A DNA stretch of 53,009 nucleotides from CAYZZU01 sp964483105 (GTDB lineage: Bacteria; CG2-30-53-67), in contig CAYZZU010000018.1 in assembly GCA_964483105.1 (NCBI GenBank), positions 1 to 53,009 of the forward strand, in the 5' to 3' direction. Position numbers and translations under genes: made by a program. Of the stretch, positions 8,550 to 18,245 are shown one piece after another (positions within the stretch are counted from its first letter, which is position 1; the number at the start of each line of letters is the position of its first letter). The notes under the pieces were generated by a model. It did not search any database, was not told the origin of the DNA, and saw only the letters and a program-made list of their open reading frames with translations.

Positions 8550-10313
8550 TTAAAAGAGGCCCTTGACCTTCCCGGTCTCCACATCCACGTCGACTCGACG
8601 GAAGGCCGGATCCGAGGCCGTTCCCGGCATCAGGCTGATCGCCCCCGCGACCGGTACCACAAATCCCGCCCCCTTGTACGTCAGGATATCCCGGATGGAG
8701 AGTTTCCAGGCCTTGGGAACTCCCTTGATCATGGGATTGTCCGAAAGGCTCAAGTGAGTCTTGACCATGCAGGTTCCCAGACCGGAGATCTCCGGGTCGT
8801 TCTCCATCCGTTTGGCCTTTTCCAGGGCCAGGGGGGAATATTCGACTCCATCCGCGCCGTAGACCTGCTCCGCCAGCATCTCAATGCGGCTGCGGAGCGG
8901 GGTCTTGATATCGTAAAGGAACTTGAAATCATTCGGCTCGTTGCAGGCATCGACTACTGCGTCCGAAAGTTCAAGGGCGCCCTCGCCCCCCTGCTCCCAA
9001 TGTCTCGAAACCGCCACCCGGGCGCCGGCCTCTTCCGCGATACGACGAACCACCTTGATCTCATCCTCCGTGTCGGTGAAGAAGGCGTTGATGCAGACCA
9101 CCGGGTTGATTCCGGACTTCTTGACGGTCTGAATGTGATGGACAAGGTTCTCACACCCCTTTTCCACCCAGCCCACGTTCTCCCCCTTGTACTCCTCCGG
9201 CATGGGATGTCCCGGAACCGGAACCGGCGCCCCTCCATGGCATTTCAACGCACGGATGGTGGCTACGATCACGGCCGCATGGGGCTTCAAACCCGAAAAA
9301 CGACATTTCAGGTTCCAGAATTTCTCAAAGCCGATATCGGCCCCGAAACCGGATTCCGTAATATGGTAATCACTCAGTTTCAGACCGACCCGGTCGGCAA
9401 TAATGGAGGATTGACCGATGGCGATGTTCGCGAAGGGGCCCGCATGAACAAAGACCGGCTGCCCTTCCAGGGTCTGAAGCAGATTCGGGTTTAACGCCTC
9501 CACCATCCAGGCCGTCATGGCGCCGTCCACTTCCAGATCCGCTGTGGTGATCGGATCCCCCTGCTTGCTGTAGGCAACCACAATCCGGCCCATCCTCTCC
9601 CGCATATCCTTGAGATCCCTCGCCACGGCAAGAATCGCCATGATCTCCGAGGAAACGGCTATCCCGAACTTGGAGGGCATCATGAATCCGTCCATCTTGC
9701 CCCCGATCCCGATGATGATATGACGCAGGGCCTGCGCGCAGAAATCGATGATCCACCCCATTTCCACGTTGTTGGGGTCAATGTTCAGACGTCTCAGTTT
9801 CCGTTGGGCCAGGGTCTCATCGTCATAGTTGAACTCATGCTGCATCCGGGCCGTCAGTGCAACCATGGCCAGGTTGTGGGCATTCATGATCGCATTGATA
9901 TCTCCGGTCAAACCGAGGGAAAACGGTGTCAGGGGAATGCACTGAGACAACCCGCCGCCCGCCGCGGACCCCTTGATGTTCATGGTCGGCCCCCCGGATG
10001 GCTGGCGAATCGCCGCCGATACATTCTTCCCCCGCTTCCCCAGTCCCTGCACCAGACCCATGGTGGTGGTGGATTTCCCTTCCCCCAAAGGGGTCGGAGT
10101 AATCGCCGTCACGTCAATATATTTCCCGTCCGGCCGGTCCGACAGCCTGCGCAGCACCTTCGAAAAGTCAACCTTGGCTACGTAATGACCGTGCGGCAAC
10201 AATTCCTCCTTCTGAAGACCCAACTCCTCGGCAAGCTGGTAGACTGTCTTCATCCGGGATTCCGCCTCTTCCGCTATCTCCCAGTCGGCGTGTTTCGTAG
10301 GATCTAATGCCAT
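8550..10313 (-). CDS. fhs: Formate-tetrahydrofolate ligase
   Basis: This enzyme activates formate with ATP to 10-formyl-THF, the second step of the methyl branch of the Wood-Ljungdahl pathway. The 587-residue product carries the ATP loop TPLGEGKSTTTMGLVQGL and the long conserved block IRQPSGGPTMNIKGSAAGGG, and is the usual length. The ORF is open to 10385, but the ATG at 10313 has AGGAGGGG just upstream and begins at the family N-terminus MALDPTKHADWEI. A terminator-like hairpin (10357-10377) separates it from the upstream cNMP gene, so it may be expressed partly on its own. The formate supplier (fdhA complex) is encoded directly upstream. Confidence 0.97.
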   Translation of the reverse strand: MALDPTKHADWEIAEEAESRMKTVYQLAEELGLQKEELLPHGHYVAKVDFSKVLRRLSDRPDGKYIDVTAITPTPLGEGKSTTTMGLVQGLGKRGKNVSAAIRQPSGGPTMNIKGSAAGGGLSQCIPLTPFSLGLTGDINAIMNAHNLAMVALTARMQHEFNYDDETLAQRKLRRLNIDPNNVEMGWIIDFCAQALRHIIIGIGGKMDGFMMPSKFGIAVSSEIMAILAVARDLKDMRERMGRIVVAYSKQGDPITTADLEVDGAMTAWMVEALNPNLLQTLEGQPVFVHAGPFANIAIGQSSIIADRVGLKLSDYHITESGFGADIGFEKFWNLKCRFSGLKPHAAVIVATIRALKCHGGAPVPVPGHPMPEEYKGENVGWVEKGCENLVHHIQTVKKSGINPVVCINAFFTDTEDEIKVVRRIAEEAGARVAVSRHWEQGGEGALELSDAVVDACNEPNDFKFLYDIKTPLRSRIEMLAEQVYGADGVEYSPLALEKAKRMENDPEISGLGTCMVKTHLSLSDNPMIKGVPKAWKLSIRDILTYKGAGFVVPVAGAISLMPGTASDPAFRRVDVDVETGKVKGLF

Positions 10314-10356
10314 GGTTCCCCTCCTGATTGAATGAATTCGTAGGTTGTCCCAACAT

Positions 10357-10377
10357 AAAAAAGCGGAACGCTTTTTT
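10357..10377 (-). terminator. Terminator-like hairpin between the cNMP gene and fhs
   Basis: A perfect inverted repeat, AAAAAAGCG then a 3-base loop then CGCTTTTTT, begins two bases after the cNMP gene stop codon and ends in a T-run on the minus strand. The G/C part of the stem is short, so termination would be partial and probably bidirectional. Confidence 0.5.
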
Positions 10378-10378
10378 A

Positions 10379-10834
10379 TTACCACATATAATTCACCATT
10401 CCCATGAATTTCTCGTTCATGTCCCGCAGAATCCTGCTGATCTTCAGGGCCATGTTCTTGATGATTTTCAAGGCTACTTCCGGATGCTCCTGTTCAATCC
10501 GCCCCAACCCCTCCTGCGTGATCATCAGAAGGCTCGAATCTTCCACCGCCTCAGCCGAGGCGGAATGTTTCCGGCCGTCCAGAAGAGAAAGTTCCCCGAA
10601 GAAATCTCCCGGTTTCAGAACACTCAATGTCTGGCGCTCCCCCTCCCGGGTCACCTTCACAATCCGGATCTTTCCCGAAAGGATGATATAGAGTTCTCTT
10701 CCCGGAAGGGTTTCATCAAAGATCCACCGCCCGGCCGGGAATTCTTTCTTCTCGATGACCTTCTGAACCTTCTCAAGATCCTCTTCTGACAATCCCTGAA
10801 ACAGCGGATTTGCGCGCAGTATCTCCTTCTGCAT
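10379..10834 (-). CDS. Stand-alone cyclic-nucleotide-binding domain protein
   Basis: A 151-residue protein made almost wholly of a CRP-type cNMP-binding beta-barrel. Residues about 10-125 contain LPGRELYIILSGKIRIVK and a phosphate-binding-cassette-like stretch PGDFFGELSLLDGRKHSASA. A helix follows, but no helix-turn-helix DNA-binding domain, so it is not a complete CRP/FNR regulator. It could be a sensor acting on a partner protein. It is cotranscribed downstream of the selenocysteine formate dehydrogenase (33 bp gap) and upstream of fhs. The start has a purine-rich GGGAGAGGGAGAA site. Ligand unknown. Confidence 0.8.
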   Translation of the reverse strand: MQKEILRANPLFQGLSEEDLEKVQKVIEKKEFPAGRWIFDETLPGRELYIILSGKIRIVKVTREGERQTLSVLKPGDFFGELSLLDGRKHSASAEAVEDSSLLMITQEGLGRIEQEHPEVALKIIKNMALKISRILRDMNEKFMGMVNYMW

Positions 10835-10867
10835 ACCGATTTCTCCCTCTCCCTGTGCGAAAAACCT

Positions 10868-13561
10868 TTACAACGATACCTCTTGAGGTTGCAGTTTCTC
10901 GAGTTTCACAGCACACACCTTGGTTTCAGCAATTCCGGACATCGGATCCAGGGCCGCGATGGTCAAACGGTTGGCCGCAGATTCAGCGAAATGAAAGTTC
11001 ATATAGACCACCTTCGGAGTCACTCTCTCGGTAATCCGCACCTTGACCCGAATCGATCCCCTTCGGGAGGTGACGCGAATCATCTCACCTTCACAGACAT
11101 TCAGTTTTTTCGCAGTCCTTGGGTGAATTTCGATGAACCCTTCGGGACACACTTCGTTCAACCCCCGTGATCTTCGGGTCATCGTTCCGGTATGATAATG
11201 GGTCAGCATCCTCCCGGTGGTCAGCAGATAGGGATACTCCACATCCGGTAATTCCGCGGGCGGACGATACTCTACGGGATAAAAAAATCCCTTACCCCGG
11301 GCGAACTTCCCCTTATGCAAATAGGGAGTTCCCGGATGGTCGGGATCCGGACAGGGCCATTGAAGCCCCCCTTTCTCCAGACGGTCATGGGAAATGCCAC
11401 CGTAAATCGGTGTAACGGAGGCAATCTCTTTCATAATCTCCGAGCTGCTTCTGTACGGCATGGCCCTTCCCATCCGGCAGGAAAGATCCGAAATGATCTC
11501 CCAGTCGACGCGGCTTTCCCCGATCGGTTCGATGACTTTCCGGAGTCGCTGCACACGTCGTTCGGTATTCGTAAAAGTTCCGTCCTTTTCCACGAAACTC
11601 GCGGCCGGAAGAACCACGTCGGCATAGGCCGCTGTTTCAGAGAGGAAGATATCCTGGACCACAAGAAACTCCAGGCTACGCAGGGCCTTCTCGGTGTGCC
11701 CCATGTCCGGATCGGAAAGGATGGGGTTCTCCCCCATGACATACAGGGCCTTGAGCTTCCCCCCGATCGCGGCATTGATCATTGCGGTGGCGGACAGTCC
11801 GGGATCCCGGCTGAGAATATCACAATTCCAGGCCTCGCTGAATTTCTTCCGGTTTTCTTCGAGGTCGACCCGTTGATATCCTGGATAATAATCGATTAAG
11901 CCCCCCATGTCGCAGGCCCCCTGGACATTACTCTGCCCCCTTAAAGGATTGACCCCGGTTCCGGGACGTCCCACGTTTCCGGTCAGCATGGCCAGATTCG
12001 CCACGGACATGACATTTTCCGTCCCCATGACGTGCTGTGTAATTCCCATGGCATAAAAGAAGGCCACCTTCTCCTCACGTCCGATAATCCTTGCCGCTTC
12101 GATGATCTTCTCTTTCGGAACTCCGGTAATCTCTTCGGCGACCTCGGGCGTGTATTTCTCGAGCACCTTCCGCAGGGCGGTAAAATTCTCGGTCCGTTCC
12201 CGGATAAAGGCCTTGTCTTCCAGCCCCTCCTGCACAATCACATGCATGATGCCGTTGAGCAGGGCGGCGTCGGTCCCCGGCTGGTGTCTGAGCCAAAGCG
12301 TCGCAAAACGTGTCAGCGGAATCTCACGGGGATCGGCGATCACCAGCTTGGCCCCGTGATACCGGACCCCGTGTTTCAGTTTCAGGGCGATAATCGGATG
12401 GGCCTCGGTCGTATTGGAACCGATCACGAAGTAGGCGTTGGAATGCGTAAACTCCTTGATCGAGTTGGTCATGGCACCGCTTCCGAAGGTGGTCACCAGA
12501 CCGGTGACCGTGGAGCTGTGTCAATAACGTGCGCAGTGATCCACATTGTTCGTGCCGATCACCGTACGCATGAACTTCTGAAAGAGATAATTGTCTTCGT
12601 TGGTACATTTTGCGGAACAAAGCCCGCCAATACTGTTGTTCCCGTACTCCGTCCGGATCCGCAGAAGGTTTTCGGCAACGGTATCGAGGGCCTCGTCCCA
12701 GTCAGCCTTCTTCAATTCTCCATCTTTCCGGACCAGGGGGGTGGTCAACCGCTCCTCATGGTTGATGTACTCAAATCCGAACTTTCCCTTGACGCACATC
12801 AACCCCTCATTGACACATTCATCTTCCACGTGACTGACCCGGATGATAGACCCTTCCTTCTCATGCACCATCAAGCTGCAGCCACAGCCGCAATAATTAC
12901 AAATGGTCTTCACCTTGCGGGTTTCCCAGGACCTCCCCTTGTATCGGGAAATCTTCCCCGTCAGTGCACCCACGGGGCAGACTTCGATGCAATTTCCACA
13001 AAACTCGCAGGATAGCACTCCGTCATATTCGGTCGCGATTTTCGCGTTGAATCCCCGTTTTGAGAAATCCACGGCCCCCACCCCCTGAATTTCATCGCAC
13101 ATCCGGACGCACCGACCGCAAAGGATACATTTATTGTAATCCCGTTCAATCAGTGGATTTTCATTCTGGATCGGGTGCACACTTTTCTCACCCTGGAACC
13201 GGATCTCCTTGAGACCGAACTCATAGGCCAGATCCTGGAGCTCACACCGGCCGTTCTGCTCGCAGATCATGCAGTCGTTCGGATGGTTGGACAGGATGAG
13301 TTCCACAATGGTCTTCCGGACCCTGCGTATCGAGTCCGTGTCGGTCCGGACCACCATACCATCCGTGACAGGAGTCGTACAGGAAGCCACAAGCCGCGGG
13401 ATTCCCTCTACCTGGACGACGCAGACCCTGCATCCTCCATAGGGAGAAAGTTTCTTATGATAGCACAACGTCGGAATGCGGATTCCCGCTTCCCGGGCCG
13501 CCTCCAGAATGGTGCTCTCCTGTTTCACATCCACGGTCTTACCGTCTATCGTTACCTTCAT
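10868..13561 (-). CDS. fdhA: Formate dehydrogenase alpha subunit, selenocysteine-containing
   Basis: This is one 897-residue protein read through an in-frame UGA at 12521-12523 (Sec347). The context HCARY-Sec-HSSTV matches the Sec/Cys site of molybdenum or tungsten formate dehydrogenases. Domain order is: N-terminal [2Fe-2S] (about 1-80), His-Cys cluster box HPNDCMICEQNGRC, two [4Fe-4S] ferredoxin motifs (CILCGRCVRMC, CEFCGNCIEVCP), the MGD-enzyme cluster CNYCGCGCSL, the pterin domains, and a C-terminal molydopterin-binding segment. It oxidises formate or reduces CO2 to formate, the entry step of the methyl branch. The NuoF- and NuoE-like genes upstream supply NAD(P)H coupling. ATG at 13561 has GAGGG six bases upstream. 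A simple gene-finder will report two genes or a pseudogene; the SECIS makes that wrong. Confidence 0.95.
12484..12523 (-). promoter_or_regulatory. SECIS element of fdhA with the Sec UGA codon
   Basis: After the UGA (12521-12523) the mRNA has 18 bases, then the apical loop GGUCU closed by the perfect stem GGUCACC (12503-12509) and GGUGACC (12491-12497). The 18-base spacing and the GGUCU loop are the same as in E. coli fdhF as I recall it. SelB binds this hairpin to insert selenocysteine. Confidence 0.92.
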
Positions 13562-13593
13562 GGGCAACCCTCGTTTTTCCTGAAATAAGCATG

Positions 13594-15570
13594 TTACGAG
13601 TCCATTACCTTCTCGTAGCTGTCCACCTGGGTAATGGCATCAAAAGGACAGGCCTCTATACAGACACCACACTTGACGCATTTCTTGTCATTGATCCGGG
13701 CCAGTTTCTTGGCCCCCCCGGAAATGGCGCCCACAGGACACTTCCGGACGCAGAGCCCGCACATCTTGCAGAACGGCTCTTCAACACGGTACTGGAACAG
13801 GGCCTTGCACACTCCGGCCGGACACCGTTTTTCATGGATATGCGCGTCATACTCGTCCCGGAAATAGCGGATTGTGGAAAGTACGGGATTGGGCGCCGTC
13901 TGTCCGAGACCGCACAGGGAGGCCGACTTGATCTCCGACCCCAGGTCGAGCAACAAGTCCACATCACCGGACTTTCCCTTTCCGGACACAATCCGTTCCA
14001 GTATCTCCAGCATCCGTTTGGTTCCGATCCGGCATGGAACACATTTCCCGCAGGATTCTTCCTGCGTGAAATGTAAAAAATAACGCGCCATCTCGACCAT
14101 GCAGGTATTTTCGTCCATGACCACCATGCCGCCGGACCCCATGATCGCGCCGACCTGTGCCAGTGATTCATAATCGACCGGTGTGTCAATCAGTGAGGAA
14201 GGGATACAACCCCCGGAGGGGCCGCCGGTCTGGACGGCTTTGAACTGTTTCCCGTTCGGGCATCCGCCTCCGATATCATAAATGATATGCCGAAGAGAGG
14301 TTCCCATGGGTACCTCGATCAATCCAGGCTTGTTGATCTTACCGGCCAGGGCGAATACCTTGGTCCCCCTGCTCTTCTCCGTACCGAACCCGGCGTACCA
14401 GGAGGCACCGTGCATGATAATCGGGGCGATACTGGCCAGGGTCTCCACGTTATTGATATTGGTCGGCTTCTCCCAGAGACCGTGGTTCGCCGGGAAAGGA
14501 GGCTTGGGACGCGGCATCCCCCGCTTTCCTTCAATCGAGGCGATCAGGGCCGTTTCCTCTCCACAAACGAAGGCCCCGGCTCCCTGTTTGATTCGTACCT
14601 CAAAATCAAATCCCGAACCGAGGATGTTCCGGCCGAGAAATCCGGCTTTCCGAGCCTGGTCGATGGCGTTTTTCAACCGTTTCACCGCAAGGGGATACTC
14701 GGCCCGCACATAGATGAATCCGGCATTCGCGCCTATGGCGTATCCCCCGATGGCCATCCCCTCCAACACGGAATGGGGATCCCCCTCCAGCACGGAGCGA
14801 TCCATGAAGGCCCCGGGGTCCCCTTCGTCGGCGTTGCAGATCATATATTTCTCGTTCCCCCTGGCCATGGCGGCGAACCCCCATTTCAACCCCGTCGGGA
14901 AGCCGGCGCCTCCCCGCCCACGGAGTCCGGACTCCTTAATCTCTTCGATCACTTCTTCCGGGGTCAGGTCCGTCAGAACCCGGCGCAACGCGTTATACCC
15001 GTCACGCGCCACATACTCTTCGATCCTTTCCGGATCAATGGACCCGCAATTCCGGAGCACAATCCGCTTCTGTTGGGAATTAAAGGGCAGCTCGTCATAA
15101 AAGAGCACCCCCTCATAGGGCTTCTCTCCATTCACGGGCCTGATCTGCCCGAGCACATATTCCCTGCAGACCGTTCCCCCGATAAGATGCTCTTCAACAA
15201 TCTTCTCCAGGGCCTTTCGGTAGGCATTCCCGGCCGGAAGGAGATTTCCGTACAGTATCCGGGTTCTTCCGGGCATCCGGATATCGACCAGAACCTCCTG
15301 GGAACACATCCCGATACAACCGGTCTGAGCCAATTCGGAATCAATGCCCTTTTGATGAAGAAGGTCCGACAGAAAATCGAAAATCTTCCCGGCACCCGCC
15401 GCACGACCGCAGGTGCCCATCCCCACCATGATCCGCACCTTGGGGTCCGCTTTGTTTTCGGACACACGCTCTCTGGACGGATTTCGGCTCGCGGAAACCG
15501 GGGCCCTTTCGACGGTCTTCTCCGGCTTATTCTTTGAAGTGGTTCTCTTTTTGGGGCTCTTCTTTGTCAT
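13594..15570 (-). CDS. NuoF-like FMN/NAD-binding subunit of the formate dehydrogenase complex
   Basis: The 658-residue protein has a basic, low-complexity N-terminus (about 1-45). A thioredoxin-like [2Fe-2S] region follows (GTCGRAAGA, then TGCIGMC). The NuoF core has the FMN/NADH motifs GRGGAGFPTGLKW and NADEGDPGAFMDR and the N3 cluster motif ESCGKCVPC. The C-terminus has two [4Fe-4S] motifs (CKMCGLCVRKCP, CVKCGVCIEACP). This is the HndC/HydB/FdhB plan found in NAD(P)-linked hydrogenases and formate dehydrogenases. With fdhA 27-33 bp downstream and no hydrogenase catalytic gene, I read it as the diaphorase of a soluble NAD-dependent formate dehydrogenase. Electron bifurcation with ferredoxin is possible but not shown by sequence. 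Confidence 0.9.
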   Translation of the reverse strand: MTKKSPKKRTTSKNKPEKTVERAPVSASRNPSRERVSENKADPKVRIMVGMGTCGRAAGAGKIFDFLSDLLHQKGIDSELAQTGCIGMCSQEVLVDIRMPGRTRILYGNLLPAGNAYRKALEKIVEEHLIGGTVCREYVLGQIRPVNGEKPYEGVLFYDELPFNSQQKRIVLRNCGSIDPERIEEYVARDGYNALRRVLTDLTPEEVIEEIKESGLRGRGGAGFPTGLKWGFAAMARGNEKYMICNADEGDPGAFMDRSVLEGDPHSVLEGMAIGGYAIGANAGFIYVRAEYPLAVKRLKNAIDQARKAGFLGRNILGSGFDFEVRIKQGAGAFVCGEETALIASIEGKRGMPRPKPPFPANHGLWEKPTNINNVETLASIAPIIMHGASWYAGFGTEKSRGTKVFALAGKINKPGLIEVPMGTSLRHIIYDIGGGCPNGKQFKAVQTGGPSGGCIPSSLIDTPVDYESLAQVGAIMGSGGMVVMDENTCMVEMARYFLHFTQEESCGKCVPCRIGTKRMLEILERIVSGKGKSGDVDLLLDLGSEIKSASLCGLGQTAPNPVLSTIRYFRDEYDAHIHEKRCPAGVCKALFQYRVEEPFCKMCGLCVRKCPVGAISGGAKKLARINDKKCVKCGVCIEACPFDAITQVDSYEKVMDS

Positions 15571-15579
15571 GCATTGAAT

Positions 15580-15639
15580 CCGTTCAAGCTGTTTAAACCG
15601 CTTGAACCGTTTAAACGATTGGAACGGCTCGAACGGTTA
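15580..15639. repeat. 9-bp periodic repeat array (copy 1)
   Basis: Between the NuoE-like and NuoF-like genes about seven degenerate 9-bp units run head to tail, with consensus CCGYTYRAA (for example CCGTTCAAG, CCGCTTGAA, CCGTTTAAA). Units are partly self-complementary, so the strands can fold into several alternative hairpins. The same repeat recurs at 23777-23821 and 27258-27293. Confidence 0.7.
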
Positions 15640-15640
15640 T

Positions 15641-16162
15641 TTATTTATATTGATCCAGAATCTTTCCCACTTCATCCGGTGTAACCTTCCCGTGAACCTC
15701 GCCGTTGATCATCACGGCCGGGGCCAGGGAACAGGCCCCGATACAGGCAACCTGTTCCAGGGTAAAATCACGATCCGGCGTGGTTTGTCCAATATCAATT
15801 TTCAGGGTCTCCACAAACTTGCTGCTGATCCGCTCCGCTCCCTTGACATGACAGGCCGTGCCGCAACAAACGCGGACCATGTTCCGGCCCTTCGGTTCGA
15901 GATTGAACTGGGTATAAAAGGTCATCACCCCGTAGATCCGACTGGGATAGATCGAAAGTCCCTTCGCGATCCGACCCACGGCCTCCCTCGGAATATACCC
16001 GTAATGTTCCTGCACTTCCTGCAGCACGGGAATCAACACTCCCCGGTCTCCGTTAAAACGGGAGAGGATCTCATCTACCTTGGATAGATCCGGTTCCTGT
16101 TTCTCCGGCATCTCATTCTTTGAAATCACAAGCTTGCTCTCTTCCAATTTCCGGTTTCTCAC
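15641..16162 (-). CDS. NuoE-like [2Fe-2S] subunit
   Basis: A thioredoxin-like ferredoxin subunit of up to 173 residues. The [2Fe-2S] ligands follow the NuoE pattern: CCGTAC (C-x4-C) and CIGAC (C-x3-C), in VCCGTACHVKGAERI and QVACIGACSLAPAVMING. It pairs with NuoF-like subunits to pass electrons to or from NAD(P)H. It lies between cooS (17 bp upstream) and the NuoF-like gene. The start is unsure: the GTG at 16162 and the ATG at 16111 both lack a strong ribosome site, and the shorter form (156 residues) fits the family length as well. Confidence 0.9.
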   Translation of the reverse strand: MRNRKLEESKLVISKNEMPEKQEPDLSKVDEILSRFNGDRGVLIPVLQEVQEHYGYIPREAVGRIAKGLSIYPSRIYGVMTFYTQFNLEPKGRNMVRVCCGTACHVKGAERISSKFVETLKIDIGQTTPDRDFTLEQVACIGACSLAPAVMINGEVHGKVTPDEVGKILDQYK

Positions 16163-16179
16163 ACAGGTGACGGGATGAT

Positions 16180-18180
16180 TTACTCCACGGCGGCAGCCGC
16201 TTTTTTCTGTTCATCCTCCAGTTTCCGACGGTCCGTCATATCCATGAGGACCTTCTCCGCTCCGAACTTCCCGGGAACATACTCGTTGATTCCCAGGGCC
16301 TTCCTCTTCAGGGTAATGTGCTCGATCGTACGTTTGATGATCTCTTCCCGATCCGTGATGAATTCCAGCTTCCCGCCTACTTCTTCCTCCCATCCTTCGG
16401 AGATCAGACGGGTAACGGCTTCACTCCCGGCCACGGGAGATCCGACACCGAAAATGGTATAAACTCCGGAGGCCACGAAGTAGACACCGATGGCCAGCGC
16501 CTTCTCCGACATCCATTCCGGACAAAGTCCCACGGCAGGCAGCTCACTGATATCGTCTCCCAGTCCTCCTTCCGCCACCATCTCAGTGGCGATCGTGAGA
16601 ATTCGGGTATTGTCCACGCAGGACCCCACCTGCAGAATCGGAGAAATACCGATCGCCTCGCAAACCTCTCTTAAACCCGGACCGGCGGCCTCCATGGTTT
16701 CCGGCGTAAGCAGCCCCTGTTTTCCACAGGCGATTCCACCGCAACCGGTCGTGACCACCAGGATATCCCGGCTGATCAGTTCACGGGCCAGTTCCACAAT
16801 GCAGGAATCCTGGATATCCCTCGGGTTGTTGCAGCCCACAATCCCCACCACTCCCTGAATCCGGCCATCCATCACGGCATCATTCAGGGGACGGAACGAT
16901 CCCCGGTAGGTCCCCCCCTGCATATAGCGGATATATTCATGGGAGTACCCGGCAATGGCCTGGCTGGAGAAAGAGGGAATCGTAATGGTCTCCTTCTTCC
17001 GGTTCGGGAAGTTGTCGATCGCCCTTTTCAGAACCTTCCGGGCGATCGAAAGGGCATGTTCCTCCTCAAACTCGATATGCTCGGCGCCCGGGATATGGGC
17101 CTTCGGAGAGGTCGTGATCAGTTTGGTGTGAAAGTTTCCCGCAACCTTGGCCAGCGATTCCATGATGCACTGTACGTCCACCACCATGGCCTCCACGGCT
17201 CCGGTCAGGATGGTCAGTTCCTGATTCAGAAAATTACCGGCGGAGCCGATCCCCTGGCGCATCAGCACCTCGTTGGCCGTGCAGCAGATCCCGGCCAGAT
17301 TGATCCCGGATGCCCCTTTGGATTTCGCGTACTCCAGGATCTCCGGTTCCTCGGCGGCCACCACCATCATCTCCGAAAGGGACGGTTCATGTCCATGAAC
17401 CACGACATTGACCTGGTCTTCCTTCAGAATCCCCATACTCACCTTCCCACGAACCGGCGTCGGTGTGCCATAGAGGATATCGGTGATATCTGTGGCGATC
17501 ATGGCGCCCCCCCACCCGTCTGTCAGAGAAGTCCTCAAGGTATGGTGCAGAAGACTCTGGGGATCCTGATCCACCCCCATGTGGGTCCGGTGCATCATCT
17601 CCACCACTTCCCGGTCGATCCCTCTCGGGGCCAGTTGTTTCGCCGCCCACAGTTCCTGCCGTTTCTTGGGGGCACGGGAGATATAACTGATCGTTCCCTT
17701 CTGACGGCCGAAATCTTCAATAAAACGGAGGGCCACCTCCTCGGCGATCTGCTCCTTGGTCCTGCCCTGAATGTCGATATTCAGATGACCGGCTACGGCA
17801 TGGAGTTTTTTCACGTCCTTGATCTCGATCCCCTCCGTCTCGCCGCGGGCCGCGGCCAGCAGGATAAAGGCCATATCCCGGCCGTGGTCCGCATGGGAGG
17901 CCGAACCGGCGGCCACCATCCGGCCGAAATTTCTGGCGCTGATCGTGTCGACATCGGCGCCGCAGACCCCTTCCGGCGTCTTCGGAGTAATCCGACAGGG
18001 GCCCATGAAACAATGCTTACAGCACTTTCCGTCCCGCCCGATCGGACATGGTTTGACCTGATCCGCACGATCAAAGGCGGTCTCTATCCCGGCCTTCTGC
18101 GCCACAGACAGGATCTCCTGCGCGGTGACGTCGATCGTCTTCTGGATATCATCCTGGGTGTTTGTCGTTTTTTCGTTCAT
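16180..18180 (-). CDS. cooS: Anaerobic carbon monoxide dehydrogenase, catalytic subunit
   Basis: The Ni-Fe-S CODH subunit interconverts CO and CO2. In this cluster it would supply CO to acetyl-CoA synthase. The 666-residue product has the N-terminal cluster B/D cysteines (CPIGRDGKCCKHCFMGPCRI), cluster C-region blocks (ICCTANEVLMRQG, VGIVGCNNPRD, TTGCGGIACGKQG, GSCVDNTR) and the usual length. The ORF is open to 18243 but the ATG at 18180 has AAAGGAGC upstream and leads into MNEKTTNTQDDIQ. It follows acsB by 65 bp, so this is the ACS-associated CODH (often called acsA) rather than an energy-converting Coo enzyme. Confidence 0.97.
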   Translation of the reverse strand: MNEKTTNTQDDIQKTIDVTAQEILSVAQKAGIETAFDRADQVKPCPIGRDGKCCKHCFMGPCRITPKTPEGVCGADVDTISARNFGRMVAAGSASHADHGRDMAFILLAAARGETEGIEIKDVKKLHAVAGHLNIDIQGRTKEQIAEEVALRFIEDFGRQKGTISYISRAPKKRQELWAAKQLAPRGIDREVVEMMHRTHMGVDQDPQSLLHHTLRTSLTDGWGGAMIATDITDILYGTPTPVRGKVSMGILKEDQVNVVVHGHEPSLSEMMVVAAEEPEILEYAKSKGASGINLAGICCTANEVLMRQGIGSAGNFLNQELTILTGAVEAMVVDVQCIMESLAKVAGNFHTKLITTSPKAHIPGAEHIEFEEEHALSIARKVLKRAIDNFPNRKKETITIPSFSSQAIAGYSHEYIRYMQGGTYRGSFRPLNDAVMDGRIQGVVGIVGCNNPRDIQDSCIVELARELISRDILVVTTGCGGIACGKQGLLTPETMEAAGPGLREVCEAIGISPILQVGSCVDNTRILTIATEMVAEGGLGDDISELPAVGLCPEWMSEKALAIGVYFVASGVYTIFGVGSPVAGSEAVTRLISEGWEEEVGGKLEFITDREEIIKRTIEHITLKRKALGINEYVPGKFGAEKVLMDMTDRRKLEDEQKKAAAAVE

Positions 18181-18245
18181 ACCTGCTCCTTTTCCCCCTC
18201 TACCCGATTCGTCATCATCCCCTCTCCAGCTTTTCCGATTCAAGA

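Noticed and set aside
12497..12520. fdhA as two genes or a nonsense-mutated pseudogene
   Set aside because: The UGA is at the catalytic Sec/Cys site, both halves are full family domains in one frame, and an E. coli-like SECIS follows.
14287..15537. Plus-strand open frame (416 codons) opposite the NuoF-like gene
   Set aside because: Antisense shadow of a confidently identified gene; no motif or start signal.
15580..15639. CRISPR array
   Set aside because: The period is 9 bp, units are degenerate and there are no spacers or cas genes.
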